From Scleromitrula shiraiana (taxonomy: Eukaryota > Ascomycota > Leotiomycetes > Helotiales > Sclerotiniaceae), in NCBI GenBank assembly GCA_028455995.1, contig JABELC010000007.1:682001-746000 (forward strand): 64,000 bases of DNA, written 5' to 3'. Positions 33,925-44,977 of the stretch are shown piece after piece. How positions within the stretch are numbered: position 1 is the stretch's first letter; every line of letters starts with the position of its first letter. The notes below the pieces were generated by a model. The model saw nothing but the letters and a program-made list of their open reading frames with translations. It ran no database searches and was not told the DNA's origin. The position numbers and the translations under genes are program-made.

Positions 33925-36063
33925 ATGTCTATCTTCCTCATCCCAGCATCCCAAGCCCCCTCCCAACCCGCCGCAACCGCTATCCTAACCGGCCTCTTCC
34001 TCGGCCTCCTCGTCCACCACTGTCTCTTCATCCACGGCGAATGGCACATCCACGCCCCCCCAATCTTCCTCTTCCACCTCTCCCTCTACACATTTCTATC
34101 TCTCGGTGTATTCCTCTCTCAAAATCCCAACATAAGAGAACTCTGTACTGCAGCTCTCATCACTAGTATCGTCTATCTTGCTACATTACTCTTTAGTATA
34201 TCCCTCTACCGCATCTTCTTCCATCGCTTAACAAAAGCTGGATTTAAAGGCCCCTTTTACATGCGTGTTTCTAAGATTTTCCACGTATGGATCTGTCGGA
34301 ATTCGCAAAATCATCTTTTTCTCGACGGATTGTGGAAGGAGTATGGGGATTTTATCAGAACAGGTTTATTTTACCCTTCAATACTGCGTCTGTATTGTAT
34401 GTCTTTTTGCTAACGAATGCTTTCATTCAAGGGCCGTCTGAAATAACCGTTTTTCATCCGGATGTATTCATCGCAACCGATGGACCGAGAACTGAATGTG
34501 TGAAGTCGGAATGGTATGACTTGTTATGGCCCGAAAGCTCTCTGCTCACGACGAGGGCGCGTGATATTCATGATGCGCGGCGGAAAGATTGGAAGGAATG
34601 TTTTAGTCCGCAAGGTACCTCTCAATATCTATCTCAAAAAAAAGAATTAAACACTCAACTAATACACCCCCTTCACCAGCACTAACCCACCACACAACCA
34701 AAACCCTCAAACACGTCGGCACCCTCACCACTCTAATAACCACCCAGATCTCCACCTCCCCCTCCCGCCCTCTCCAAATGCGCGACCTCTTCTACTTTCT
34801 CGGCTTCGACTTAATGGGCGACTTCGTCTTCTCCACCACCTTCAACATGCTCACCTCCCGTACATGGCACCCGCTAGTCCTCCGCCTGCAACGGGCTCTC
34901 TCGCTGCTCGGACCCGCGAGTCCGGCCCCCTGGCTCATTCAGATTGCGTTTCGGGTGGCGCCGAGAGTGGGGGTTATTGGCGATTGGTTTGAGATGACGG
35001 GGTGGACGCATAGGGTTGTTGGGGGACGGTTGAGTGAGGGGGGGAGGGGGAAGAGGGATTTGGTGCACTATTTGCTTGAGAAGGGGGAGGTGGAGAGGGA
35101 GAGGGAGAGGGAGAGGTCGGTGGAGGAGGTGAGGAGGATGAGAGGGGATAGCTTGAATGCTATTGTTGCTGGGAGGTTCGTTATTATTATTATTATTAGT
35201 TTTTTTTTCGATACCTACCTCCCACACTGGATGGAGAAAGAGATTCTAACATCCCATCTACTAACCGCCAAAACACAGCGAACCCATTCCCGTAGTCCTC
35301 CTCGGCCTCTTCGCCGAACTAGCCAAGCAACCCCAGCACATCGAAACCGCCTACCTCGAGCTCGCCTCCACAGATATAACCTCCCCCAAAGCCCTCAGCT
35401 CGCTTCCCTTCCTCAACGCCATTATCCAAGAGGCTTTGCGTCTGTACCCCGTACTCCCAACCGCGGGGTCGCGAAAAACGGGGAGGAATGGTGTTACGAT
35501 TGCGGGAGTGTATATACCGCCGTATACGACTATTGTTAATCCGAGATACTCTATTCATCGGAGTAAGTACACTACATTGTCTTCAATGAAATGGATTTGA
35601 CGGGTTTGGATTGCTGACTTGACTTGACTTATTTTGATACGTAGGAGAAGATTGTTTCGTCCGCGCCCACGAATTTATCCCCGAGCGCTGGACCACGCGT
35701 CGCGAAATGGTCAAAAACATAGCTGCTTACAGTCCCTGGGGAACCGGTAACTTCCCTCCCCTCCCCCTCCCCCTTCACGAAATTCCTCCAATCTTTCCCC
35801 TAGACACTTCCTAGCTATACCCATATCAACCCTTCTAAACATACCCGCGTCAATTTGCTAATCCTTATAACACAACAGCCCACCACAGCTGCATCGCCCG
35901 CGCCTTAGCCACCGACATCCTGCGCCTTACAACCGCGCACCTGATCCAGAAATTCCGGTTTCGTCTTGCGGATGGGGAGACGGGGAAGAGGGTTTTGGAT
36001 GATATGAGGGATCAGTTGGCGCCGAATCCGGGGGGGTTAGCGCTGGTCTTTGAGGTGAGGTAA
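33925..36063 (+). CDS. Cytochrome P450, intact, multi-exon
   Basis: A heme monooxygenase, 562 aa from six exons: 33925-34363, 34432-34614, 34680-35175, 35279-35562, 35645-35746 and 35879-36063. All junctions keep frame. Three hydrophobic segments at the N-terminus (residues about 17-35, 43-62, 70-95) form a longer membrane domain than the usual single anchor. Seen in order: a C-helix-like KDWKECFSPQ, an I helix with VAGSEPIPVVLLGLF in place of the common AGxDT, the K helix QEALRLYP (ExxR at 424-427), the PERW motif (EFIPERWTTRRE) and the heme loop SPWGTAHHSCIARALA with Cys506. The heme loop lacks the usual FxxGxRxC glycine/arginine spacing but matches a PWGxGxHxC variant. Before the I helix an Arg/Glu dipeptide run (ERERERER) comes from a GAGAGG repeat. 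Substrate unknown. Confidence 0.87.
35085..35118. repeat. GAGAGG hexamer repeat inside the P450 coding region
   Basis: Tandem GGAGAG units code for alternating Arg and Glu in the loop before the I helix. Length variation in steps of 6 bp would stay in frame. Confidence 0.75.
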
Positions 36064-36622
36064 GGTGGGATGTTTGAGGGATTGGGAATGGGGGTGGATA
36101 GGGGTTGGGTTGATGGGAAGATTGGGGGTGGTTGGGTTTGTGTAGATGTTTGTAATGGTATAGTGGTGATTTGTTATTAGAAAGCTATGTTTTGAATCAT
36201 GTTGGCTGCAAAACTATGTGTGTGTATGTGTATTATGTATGTTCTATGTGATTTGATCATATTAACTGGAGATGTAGCACCCTTAGATGATAATTCTTGT
36301 ATTCATACTAAAGCTGGTTTCAATTTCAAACGTCCATATTATACAATAGGTGGAGCTTCCGTGATGACAAGCTTCTTTATCATCAACACAGGTATGAAAC
36401 TATCATGCATATAGGTGCACATTAAGAGATGTAATTGATAGCTCAGTCATTGAGTACATCTGGTTACTTAACCATCTAAACGTACACATAATACGCTAGA
36501 AGTTTCGTATATCACTTGATCTCTTTTAAACACATTAACTACTAGGACCAAGTCGCAGAGATCATCCAGCTACAGAAGGCATAAGTATAACAATAAAATT
36601 AAAATTCATTCATCATAATCTA
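36064..36622. other. Intergenic between convergent genes
   Basis: About 560 bp between the 3' ends of the P450 and the AKR1 gene. The plus-strand ORF at 36199-36414 resembles nothing known. Confidence 0.5.
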
Positions 36623-39076
36623 CTAAACGGCCTCATCCGCAGCCACACTCTGATAGGCACCAGCATCATCTCCCCCACTTCTCAACTGCATCCTCGTCGG
36701 ATTCTCATACATCCTCGTATAATTTATAACCTGGCCGCCAAGCATAGCAGCTCCATTTTCTCTCTTTCCAAATATTGGTGCTGGATCGCACCAGAAATCT
36801 TTGCAATTGCCAACACATCCTCGAGAAAATGGGTTTTTGTTCCGTCTTGGTCGATTCTTGTTTCCTTGGAATGCGGTTTCGACGAATGTGTCCACGCCGA
36901 GTATTTTCTTCCACTGTGCGAAGCAACCTGTTTTCGCTCCATGATGATGGTGACCTGGGGCATGGGTTGGTGGTAAAGCGGGATCGGGACCCAAACCAGT
37001 ATTCCCTAACTGCGAGCCGGATCTTGAGGTCGCGCCAGTTGTAAGGGCAGAAGTAATAGCTTGGGAAGCTTTACCTCCTTCATGAGAACCGCGCATATTC
37101 TCCCAGGTTGTGAGTGCTCTTGAGATCTGAATCAGTTGTACGAACATTAACATAGTGACCCATGTTAATTGCAAGATAGCCCAGAAGACAAGGACAAGAG
37201 TGTAAGGATCGGAATTCACGATTCCACATAATGCAGGCGATAGAATGTTGCACTCTGTTGCACCCTTTCCAACCAAACCCTCAAAATCTATACTTTTGTC
37301 AGAAAATTATTATGATATCTTGCACTAAAACTTACAGCCGATAGTTAGTCTGACCAAGAATATGATTCCAGCCTCTAGATTAATCAGATACAAAAAGAAA
37401 TGCCTATGATTGTTAATCCCAACGCAGTTATTGATCCAAGGGCAATGACTGTGTTACACTGGTTAGCAATGTCAAAATAAATGGAAAGGGTGCATTTACT
37501 GGTCATGCTTAGCCACGCAGCGATTACATCTTTTACAATGCTTACTTCTAACTGGCTGGCGCACCATACAGGTGACACAGAAGTTTTGGTCGTCATACTT
37601 CCATAAACTCAAAAGCTCATCGATCACAGCTTTTTGCTGCGTCAACCCACCAAGCTTTGGCACGTAGCCTGGTTCATATACCATTGCGCAGAAGTAAAAA
37701 TATCCAGTGAGACTATAAAACGCGAAAAAGATTAAGTTTGATAGTGGATAAGTCGCATAGGTCCCTGAAAACTGTTAATGCATGTTTGATGTTAATCTTT
37801 TCAGTGTCCAAACCTGGTAAAATATGTGTCAACCACCTTACTCCAGCCCAAAATAACGTGCCGGCGAAAATTCCTGCGAGCCAGGGCTGGAATATCATCA
37901 GCTAATAGTTCACGAGATTATAGTTTCCAGTCATGCATACCGTCTTGTGCAAATGCCTCATGTCCGCAGGTGCATACTCCATTACTTGCTGCGCAAGCCA
38001 CTGCAAAGAATACCCAACAAACAGGGCAATAGGAACACCAGCAAATATTACCATATGACTACTTATCATGATCATAGTCCAGATGATCAGGAATGGCCAA
38101 AAAAAGAAGAATTTGTTCATAAATGATCGCTTATCCTTCAATAACCACGAGGAAAGTGGGAAATTGATGGTTCGAGGCATACCATCCTCCTCATACCCAC
38201 TATCCGTCAGCGCTTTATGCCACATGCTTTCAGTTTTCATCTCCTGGGCTGTGAGAGCTGGCGTTTTACCACTTTGAGTTTCAGCAAATCTATCCGACCC
38301 ATACTCAATCAACTTCTGTATACACCCCGGGGAGCCTTTCACCAATGCCCAATGCAATGCGGTAAATCCAGTCTCGTCTGTAGCATGGACATCCGCTCCC
38401 CACCTTAGGAATAAGTCTACGCAACTTGGAAACCCCTTATACGCAGCCCACATTAGACAGGTATGGCCATGGGTATCGGTAATGTCGACTGGTATGTTTT
38501 GATGTAGCAATAGGACCAGCAAAAAGATATTCCCCTCGAATGTAGAAAGATGAAGAATGTTGTAACCTTGGACATCTGTAATCAGAGGATCGGAACCATT
38601 CTCAAGTAATAGGTGGACGGTATAATAATGACATCTTTGTGCAGCCCACATCGCAGGTGTAGCCACGGATTCACCTCCTTTCTTATTTACATCTGCGCCG
38701 GCTTTTATAAGGAATTGGCACATTGCATATTGGTTGTTAATAGCCGCCCACTATTCAAACGATTAGCGGCGATCTTCTCAACAAGAAACTTGACCCTGAC
38801 ATGTAAAGGTGTAATCCCTTCCGCATCACAATAACTAGCATCATATGTGCCTTCTTCGAAAAGTTTCTCTACTGCCTGAACATCCCCAAGTCGAGCAAGG
38901 TGCATTATATCCACATTTTGTTTGGTATGCTGTTCTGTTGTCGACATATTGCCCAGTTCTACATGATTATCACTCAATTTAGGCGCAACTGCTTTCGATT
39001 TTCCATTTGGCATTATTGATGTAGTCTTCTGTGTAGACTCAGTTCCCGACGTAGATTTTGAATCCGTGTGGGCCAT
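36623..39076 (-). CDS. AKR1: Palmitoyltransferase AKR1 (ankyrin-repeat DHHC protein)
   Basis: An S-acyltransferase of Golgi/endosomal membranes; yeast Akr1 palmitoylates Yck2 and affects endocytosis. Six exons: 38801-39076, 37941-38750, 37814-37901, 37500-37764, 37336-37448 and 36623-37287, together 738 aa, all junctions in frame. After a low-complexity N-terminus come about six ankyrin repeats (for example EGITPLH-WAAINNQYA, GHTCLMWAAYKGFPSCV, TGFTALHWALVKGSPGCI). Membrane helices follow (FFFFWPFLIIWTMIMIS, GVPIALFVGYSLQWLA and more). The Cys-rich domain CVTCMVRQPVRSKHCKRC leads into D-H-H-C-P-W at about residue 480, created across an intron. After it lie NNCVGINNHRHFF and two further helices. 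Yeast Akr1 has DHYC; this one has DHHC. The first donor is GTCAGG, an unusual but usable GT site. The tail is hydrophilic with a His-rich patch. Confidence 0.95.
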
Positions 39077-39929
39077 AATTGAGGCCTTTAAAATGGTCGA
39101 TGAGGTTGAAGAAGTAGTATATTTTTTATAACAGGAATTCTTGTAGGCTTTTAATCATTAATCATAAATATTTGAACAACATTAACATAATGAATGTGAA
39201 ATTTATTATTGGGACGAAAAAGGAGAGGGAAAAAAAAGAGATGATGTAAAGGATTGATTTCTTAAAAGCTGATGGATGAGTTGTGTATCAGTGTGGCTTC
39301 AATTTGAACGAATGCTTACAACATACAACATATATATTAAAGAAAATCAGCGAGACCTCTTTTTTTTTTTCTTCCCTCTAAACTGGAGATGGGATCAATA
39401 TGCGAATTACGAGGCTGATTTCTAAGATAAAAACTTGTGTAAGATTTGAACTTATCTCCTTATAGAAGCGGTGACAGGTAAGGTGGATTTTAGTACTAGA
39501 TAGATTTTATTACTAGTACAGCTCAACATGCGGAAACCCCTAATGATGCAACTACGAAATTGTAACCCCAGTTATTAGGATCACTATACTAGTAGCCACT
39601 ATTAGCCAGTCGGGCCAGTCGGGCCAGTTAATAATTCAGTATAACAAGCCACAACTAATAAATTATTTTATTTTGAGCTTTGTACCCAGCTGCACAGTAC
39701 CAGCTATACCGTACCAGCTATACCGTACCAGCTATACCGTACCAGCTATACCGTACCAGCTATACCGTACCAGCATACAAAACAGACAGAATTTCATCGA
39801 ACCATTATTCGAGCATTCAATCATCCATCCACCCACTTACACTAGATGTACACCGAATCTTCCAGGACTTTAACTTCTTACACCTATTCATACCGGATTT
39901 CACCATCAAAAACATCTCATTGATCACTC
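39077..39929. promoter_or_regulatory. Divergent promoter region of AKR1 and SRP receptor beta
   Basis: About 850 bp between divergent start codons. It holds a 14-bp minisatellite at 39687-39774 (separate entry) and, near 39604-39630, a short doublet of CAGTCGGGC. The last 150 bp are pyrimidine-rich 5' UTR-like DNA. Confidence 0.6.
39687..39774. repeat. 14-bp minisatellite CAGCTATACCGTAC, five perfect copies
   Basis: Copies at 39701, 39715, 39729, 39743 and 39757 are identical. A degenerate copy (CAGCTGCACAGTAC) precedes them at 39687 and a partial copy follows at 39771. Perfect identity implies recent expansion. It sits about 160 bp before the SRP receptor beta start codon. Confidence 0.97.
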
Positions 39930-40888
39930 ATGTCTTCAACACAGGATTGGGCGCAAGCTCTGATGAACCCCTCACCTTTGGGGTTTATCATTGCAATGAT
40001 ACTCGTTCTCTCAATACCTATCTTCCTCCACAGTGTAGTCTTCCGTGCCAGTGGTCTGACGAGCCTTCCATCTATTTTGATGGTAGGACCAAGTGGATCT
40101 GGAAAGACAGCACTTCTTACTTTGGTGAGCAAATAAACTAGCAAGCAAGGAATAAATTGCTACCAGATTCAACTATACAAGTTATAAATACTGATAACCA
40201 ATGGCAGTTTGAGCGTGAGAATAAACCCGTAACGACTCATACCTCGCAGATATCTTTAACTGCCGAATGTTCTCTACCAGTCCATACAGTAGCTGCCTCG
40301 AATCGATATCGATCAGTCAATGATCCTGCAAACCAAGTTCACAAGAAATTCCTCTTAATCGATACACCTGGTCATGGAAAACTACGACACCATGCATTTC
40401 AAAACCTTACAACTACACCGAATCTACGAGGCGTAATATACCTAGTCGATGCCACAACATTGGGAGCTGGAGATGAAGGTCTGAGGGAGGCAGCCGATTA
40501 TCTACATGATCTATTACTTTCTATGCAAAAATTTATGGGCGAGGGAAAATCTTCAAAAGCACCAAAAGAACTACCAATACTTATTGCCGCCAACAAAATG
40601 GATCTATTTACTGCATTACCAGCGGCACTAGTCAAGAGCAGTCTCGAGAGAGAAATTACCAAAGTTCGAGTATCGAGATCAAAGGGTCTTCTCGATTCTG
40701 GAGTTGGGCTTGGGGAGGAACAAGATGAAGAAAAGGACGATTGGCTTGGTGAAATGGGATCTGACGAGTTCAAGTTCTCACAAATGGAGGAGTTCGACAT
40801 TTCTGTTGAAGTATCTGGTGGTAACATTCTTGGATCCGAGGAACCATCTGTCGAATCCTGGTGGAAGTGGGTAGGTGAACGATTATAG
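39930..40888 (+). CDS. Signal recognition particle receptor subunit beta
   Basis: An ER-membrane GTPase that anchors the SRP receptor alpha subunit during co-translational targeting. Exons 39930-40124 and 40208-40888 join in phase 0 (GTGAGC...CTGATAACC...CAG), giving 291 aa. One N-terminal membrane helix (GFIIAMILVLSIPIFL, about residues 18-33) is followed by the G1 loop MVGPSGSGKTALL, the switch-I region KPVTTHTSQ, G3 DTPGHGK, and G4 NKMD in ANKMDLF. The C-terminal half has a Glu/Asp-rich insert (GLGEEQDEEKDDW), and the closing WWKWVGERL resembles family ends. The ATG at 39930 directly precedes the membrane segment. Identification is firm. Confidence 0.93.
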
Positions 40889-41394
40889 GCGATTTCAAAA
40901 ACTGGAGTTTCCCGGCACTCGACATTTCATATAATACCCATGGAATTCACTTCTACTTATTAATGTATACTTCAAAAATCATATGGTGGAAAAATCTTTG
41001 AATTCATGCAAATATCTTTTATTTTCCTCCTCCAAGACATTTAGGTTCCCAATTAGTTCGGGTCTTCACTTTGCCTAAGGTTTGCGACTTATCGTCATAC
41101 TTTAAAGCCACCTTCGAATATCTCTTTGTATAATTATTATTGTCTTCAACTTTGCGACGCGACCGCATTCTCATCCGGTATTTGAACCATGTATATATAT
41201 AATCTCATGTTTTATCACATGGGCTTTTATAATTCACTGGATGTGCGACTACCATACGATTGATTATTGAAAGGGCTTGTACTTGGTTCCAAATGTACAT
41301 TTACAATACATCATTTCGTTCTTTCCTATGATTATATCTTCAACATCCATCACACGAAAACTGTTTATCTCAGGACAATTTATATTTATTCCCA
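40889..41394. other. Intergenic
   Basis: About 500 bp between two co-directional genes: the terminator of SRP receptor beta and the promoter of the polymerase gene. No further feature seen. Confidence 0.5.
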
Positions 41395-43371
41395 ATGGCT
41401 TCAATACTTAAGTTTCCAAAAATCTATATCTTTGATTTCCTTTTCAATGAAGGGGAAAGAGTTCCATTGGAGAAAGAATTGGAAAGTATTGGCGCATTAA
41501 GCTACAATATTCGTGAAGCTGAAATAGGAATTTCCAAAATTCCAATGCCGAAGAGGATAAACTTTGAGATGAACAAACAGAAATTTTGGACAATTGATGT
41601 GAATTCTCTTGGCTTGCAAGAGGATGGAAAGGAGAAAGGCAGTGGAACAACAGAGAACGTGATTAAGAAGAGAAAGATTGTAAAGAAGAAGGGCAAGTTC
41701 AGAACGGAAATGCTAGATGGGAAAGAGGTCGTCAATCTCGATTCTAGTACCGAGGATGAAGTTGAGACGGAAACAGAAGATGAGGAAGATGAAGAGCCAG
41801 CAAGGAAAAAGCGGAAGTCAGCTGATGGAACCAGTTCTTCAATTCCCGCCGTGATGGATTCCAACAAAATCAAGACATTCAAAGTTGTGAAGCCTCGCTG
41901 GTATTATGATTCGGTAAAAGCCGATACATTGCTTCCCATGAAAGATTACCTCTTATACGAAGGCCGACCAAGACCAGCACCAGAAACTGCAAGTACAGCA
42001 TCATCATCACGAACCTCCACCATTCTATCAAGAGCAGTGGCCGATGGATGCAATATTCCATCACCCAGTTACAAAAAGCACGGCGTTGACCAACATCGCC
42101 CGACCACCCCAAGTATCACTCGACCTACTCAACTCCTTCAACAAACGACATCCGAACACGACGATCCAAATAAGTACCCTCCACTCCCGGATTATATGGA
42201 AAAGCTTTACGCCTGTCAACGGCCAACTCCACTCCACTGTCCCAACGACGACTTCATCAGCCAACTCCGAAAAATTAAACTCCACCGCCTCCTCGACGGC
42301 AATGAAGTCGGTGTCCGCGCATATTCCACCTCAATCGCCAGCATAGCCGCCTATCCATATCCTCTCAGTTCCCCCCGCGAAGTCCTCCGTCTTCCCGGTT
42401 GCGACCAAAAAATCGCCAATCTGTTCCACCAATATCAAGAAACAGGTTCAATGGATGAAGTTGAAGAATTTGAAAACTCGCCCCGTATGAAAATCTTGCA
42501 AAACTTCTACAACATCTACGGAGTAGGCGATGTTACAGCTCGAGAATTCCACCACAAGGGATGGAGGGATCTCAATGATATCATAGAATTCGGATGGGAC
42601 AGACTCAACCGGGCACAAAAAATCGGCGTCAAATTCTACGATGAATTCCAGCTTCAGATTCCGAGGAAAGAAGTAGAAAATATTGCATCTATAGTCCTGC
42701 GTCAAGCGAATGCCATAACTCCTGGTTTTCAAATGGTGATTGTGGGGGGTTATAGGAGGGGGAAACCGGTTAGTGGGGATGTGGATATTATGCTTACGCA
42801 TCCGGATGAGAAAGTTACGGCACATTTCTTAACGAAGATCCTGGAGAGACTGGAGGATGGAGGATGGATTACACATATTTTGCTACAGACCGAGATTTAT
42901 TCAGAGAGGGGTCAAAGACCAGGTTCAAAATTCTCATTTGCCGCATTGGATGAAACTGGGAGAGAGAGAGGAAAGGCAAAACGATGGGATAATCTAGATA
43001 AAGCATTACTAGTATGGCAAGATCCGAATTTCCCTTCCCCAGGAAAACAAGAGAGTGATGAAAGCGAAAATCCAAATCCAAATCCGCACAGGAGAGTAGA
43101 TATAATAATCACGCCGTGGAAAACAGCAGGGTGTGCGATTGTAGGGTGGAGTGGGGGAACAACGTTTGAGCGGGATTTGAGGAGGTATGCGAAGGAGGTT
43201 AGGGGATGGAGGTTTAGTAGTGGGGGGATGACGGATGGGAAGGGGGACTGGGTTGATATGGAGCGGGTGGTGGAAGGAAGTGGGGAGGGGACATTGAGGA
43301 GGAAGGAGATGGCGGTTTTTGAGGCGCTGGGGCTGGAGTGGAGGGAGCCGGAGGAGAGATGTACAGGGTAG
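41395..43371 (+). CDS. Family X DNA polymerase (Pol lambda/Pol4-like)
   Basis: A nuclear repair polymerase for base-excision repair and non-homologous end joining; 658 aa, single exon. The N-terminus looks like a BRCT domain (FPKIYIFDFLFNEGERV...), and its C-terminal part (VVKPRWYYDSVKADTLLP) comes only after about 80 residues of charged linker with a basic nuclear-signal-like KKRKIVKKKGK and an acidic tract. Then follow the 8-kDa lyase and helix-hairpin-helix regions (LPGCDQKIANLFHQYQETG; FYNIYGVGDVTAREFHHKG). The palm has VGGYRRGKPVSGDVDIMLTH, with metal-binding Asp462 and Asp464, and the third Asp569 in RRVDIIITPW. The thumb has the GGTTFERDLRRYA substrate-binding stretch. Catalytic residues are complete. 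Start is the first ATG in frame. Confidence 0.92.
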   Translation: MASILKFPKIYIFDFLFNEGERVPLEKELESIGALSYNIREAEIGISKIPMPKRINFEMNKQKFWTIDVNSLGLQEDGKEKGSGTTENVIKKRKIVKKKGKFRTEMLDGKEVVNLDSSTEDEVETETEDEEDEEPARKKRKSADGTSSSIPAVMDSNKIKTFKVVKPRWYYDSVKADTLLPMKDYLLYEGRPRPAPETASTASSSRTSTILSRAVADGCNIPSPSYKKHGVDQHRPTTPSITRPTQLLQQTTSEHDDPNKYPPLPDYMEKLYACQRPTPLHCPNDDFISQLRKIKLHRLLDGNEVGVRAYSTSIASIAAYPYPLSSPREVLRLPGCDQKIANLFHQYQETGSMDEVEEFENSPRMKILQNFYNIYGVGDVTAREFHHKGWRDLNDIIEFGWDRLNRAQKIGVKFYDEFQLQIPRKEVENIASIVLRQANAITPGFQMVIVGGYRRGKPVSGDVDIMLTHPDEKVTAHFLTKILERLEDGGWITHILLQTEIYSERGQRPGSKFSFAALDETGRERGKAKRWDNLDKALLVWQDPNFPSPGKQESDESENPNPNPHRRVDIIITPWKTAGCAIVGWSGGTTFERDLRRYAKEVRGWRFSSGGMTDGKGDWVDMERVVEGSGEGTLRRKEMAVFEALGLEWREPEERCTG

Positions 43372-43982
43372 GGGTGGGGAGGGGAAGATGGATTTGGAGA
43401 GATATAATTAATGCCTTCATAATGCGCCCTCTGGTTTACAAACAACTACAAACCCTCTGAATTCAAAATCTCCACGTCAATATTTCTTCTTTTACAATTG
43501 TACCAGCCTAGATAGTCTCAAGCACATGTCTCGGCAACGGAGTCACAGACTAGCTTATCAGAATGCTTTTTCATAGAGTTTGCGGGATCAGCAATTCATT
43601 AAGATTTGTTGATAATTATTTACTTAATTATTGATCCATCAATTCAAGGCTTGTATAGTTTTATAGAAAAATAGACAAGGTATTCAAATTCCTTTAATCT
43701 ACAATCGTATTTATCTACTTTTCTCTCAAACAATCTTATACAATCTTATACAATATTGTTTTTATTTTATTTTATCAGATTTCGACATGTTGGCGTAGAC
43801 ACGTTCTATGCCAGGTGGGTGGAAGATGAAAGTCTACTACGTTCCATACACTTGCTAGAAAAGTCTTGACAGAAATTCTCACATGCAAGACGAAAGCAAT
43901 CGGGTCAGTGTTCATCTATCACAAAAACACCTACTCAATAATACTTCCGAAATCCCAATCAAGAAGCAGACCTATGTTAGCA
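43372..43982. other. Intergenic
   Basis: About 610 bp, AT-rich, with a short duplicated CAATCTTATA at about 43731-43756. No gene seen. Confidence 0.5.
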
Positions 43983-44960
43983 TCAATAACTTGAAGCATC
44001 CCCCCTCAGAATGGATTGCCCCAAGAAATCGGTACATAGCGAATCCACTCCTTCTCAAGCTTCTCGATCTTTCCAATCAACTTTTTCAAAACCTCGTTCT
44101 TGGCTCTCGGCTCCCGGCTTTTCTGCCTGCTCCTTGTTGTATGTGGTCACATACGCGGCCTTCATACTCTTTAAATCGTCGCTCATATACCTGACAGCCT
44201 TGTCCTTAGCTTAGCCCTGATGGCCTGCTTTCTCATAAAGGTGTTCGTTCCACTTGCGCTCGAGGCCCTTGGATATCCACCTAGCCCAATCGCTACCCCC
44301 CGTCTTCCTCACCCAGTTGGACGTTTTCGTCTCGTCCAGCTCTTGAAGGCGCGCCGCAACCCGTTCTTTCGAGGCCTTCAGCGACGCCGCGTGTTGGTGG
44401 TGGAATCTGAGAGGTACTTCATCGCGGCCATGACGTCTTTCATGTTCTTGATCGCGCGATCAGGCGAGGCCTGGATGTATGAATTCATCGTGGCATCGTT
44501 GTTTATATCGTATCTACCCCACATCTGTTGGTTACACCGAATTTATCGCATAATTAGCACGGTGTCTATATTATATTTGCGTACTTTTTTCATCCATTGC
44601 GAACCTGTTGTCTTGCCGTACGCCCTGCCACAACTGTTTGATGGCGGCGCAGAACGTTTGTTTGGCATTCGGATCGGCGTTTGGTCGAAAATCAGGGAAA
44701 GTGTTTCCAAATTCCTCATCCATCTGGTCGAAGAATATAGGAACCATCTGTAATTCTAGGATATGTTCCGTTGCATTATAATCGTTGATCGGCATGCGAG
44801 GGGGATTCCCGGTCCCAAAGTCAATATTATCGCATTCGCCTGGGGTCTGGTAATTATATGTAAGGAGTTTGGTGACTTTTTGAGAACTCTTATATCAGCT
44901 AATTGTCTTTCATTAGACATTAGAAAGAAGAGAGGGCTTCGTTTTACCGTGCTTGTCTCA
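43983..44960 (-). pseudogene. Degenerate gene tail, possibly from a GH18 (class C) chitinase-like protein
   Basis: The minus strand shows broken but protein-like readings. One runs from FGTGNPPRMPINDYNATEH through ELQMVPIFFDQMDEEFG to a WQGVRQDNRF block. Then comes a possible intron (about 44520-44578) and DATMNSYIQASPDRAIKNMK. A frameshift occurs near 44375-44395, then ASKERVAARLQELDETKTSN and SDWARWISKGLERKWNEH, an in-frame TAA near 44215, and another stop near 44060. The NDYNATEHILELQ region recalls the long C-terminal, non-catalytic part of fungal killer-toxin-like chitinases, but I am not certain. No catalytic GH18 motif is present. Plus-strand ORFs here are shadows. Confidence 0.5.
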
Positions 44961-44977
44961 TATGGAGGCGCTGTTAG

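Noticed and set aside
44220..44753. Plus-strand 177-codon ORF with hydrophobic stretches
   Set aside because: It overlaps the better-supported minus-strand relic and resembles no family; its hydrophobic runs mirror the opposite coding strand.
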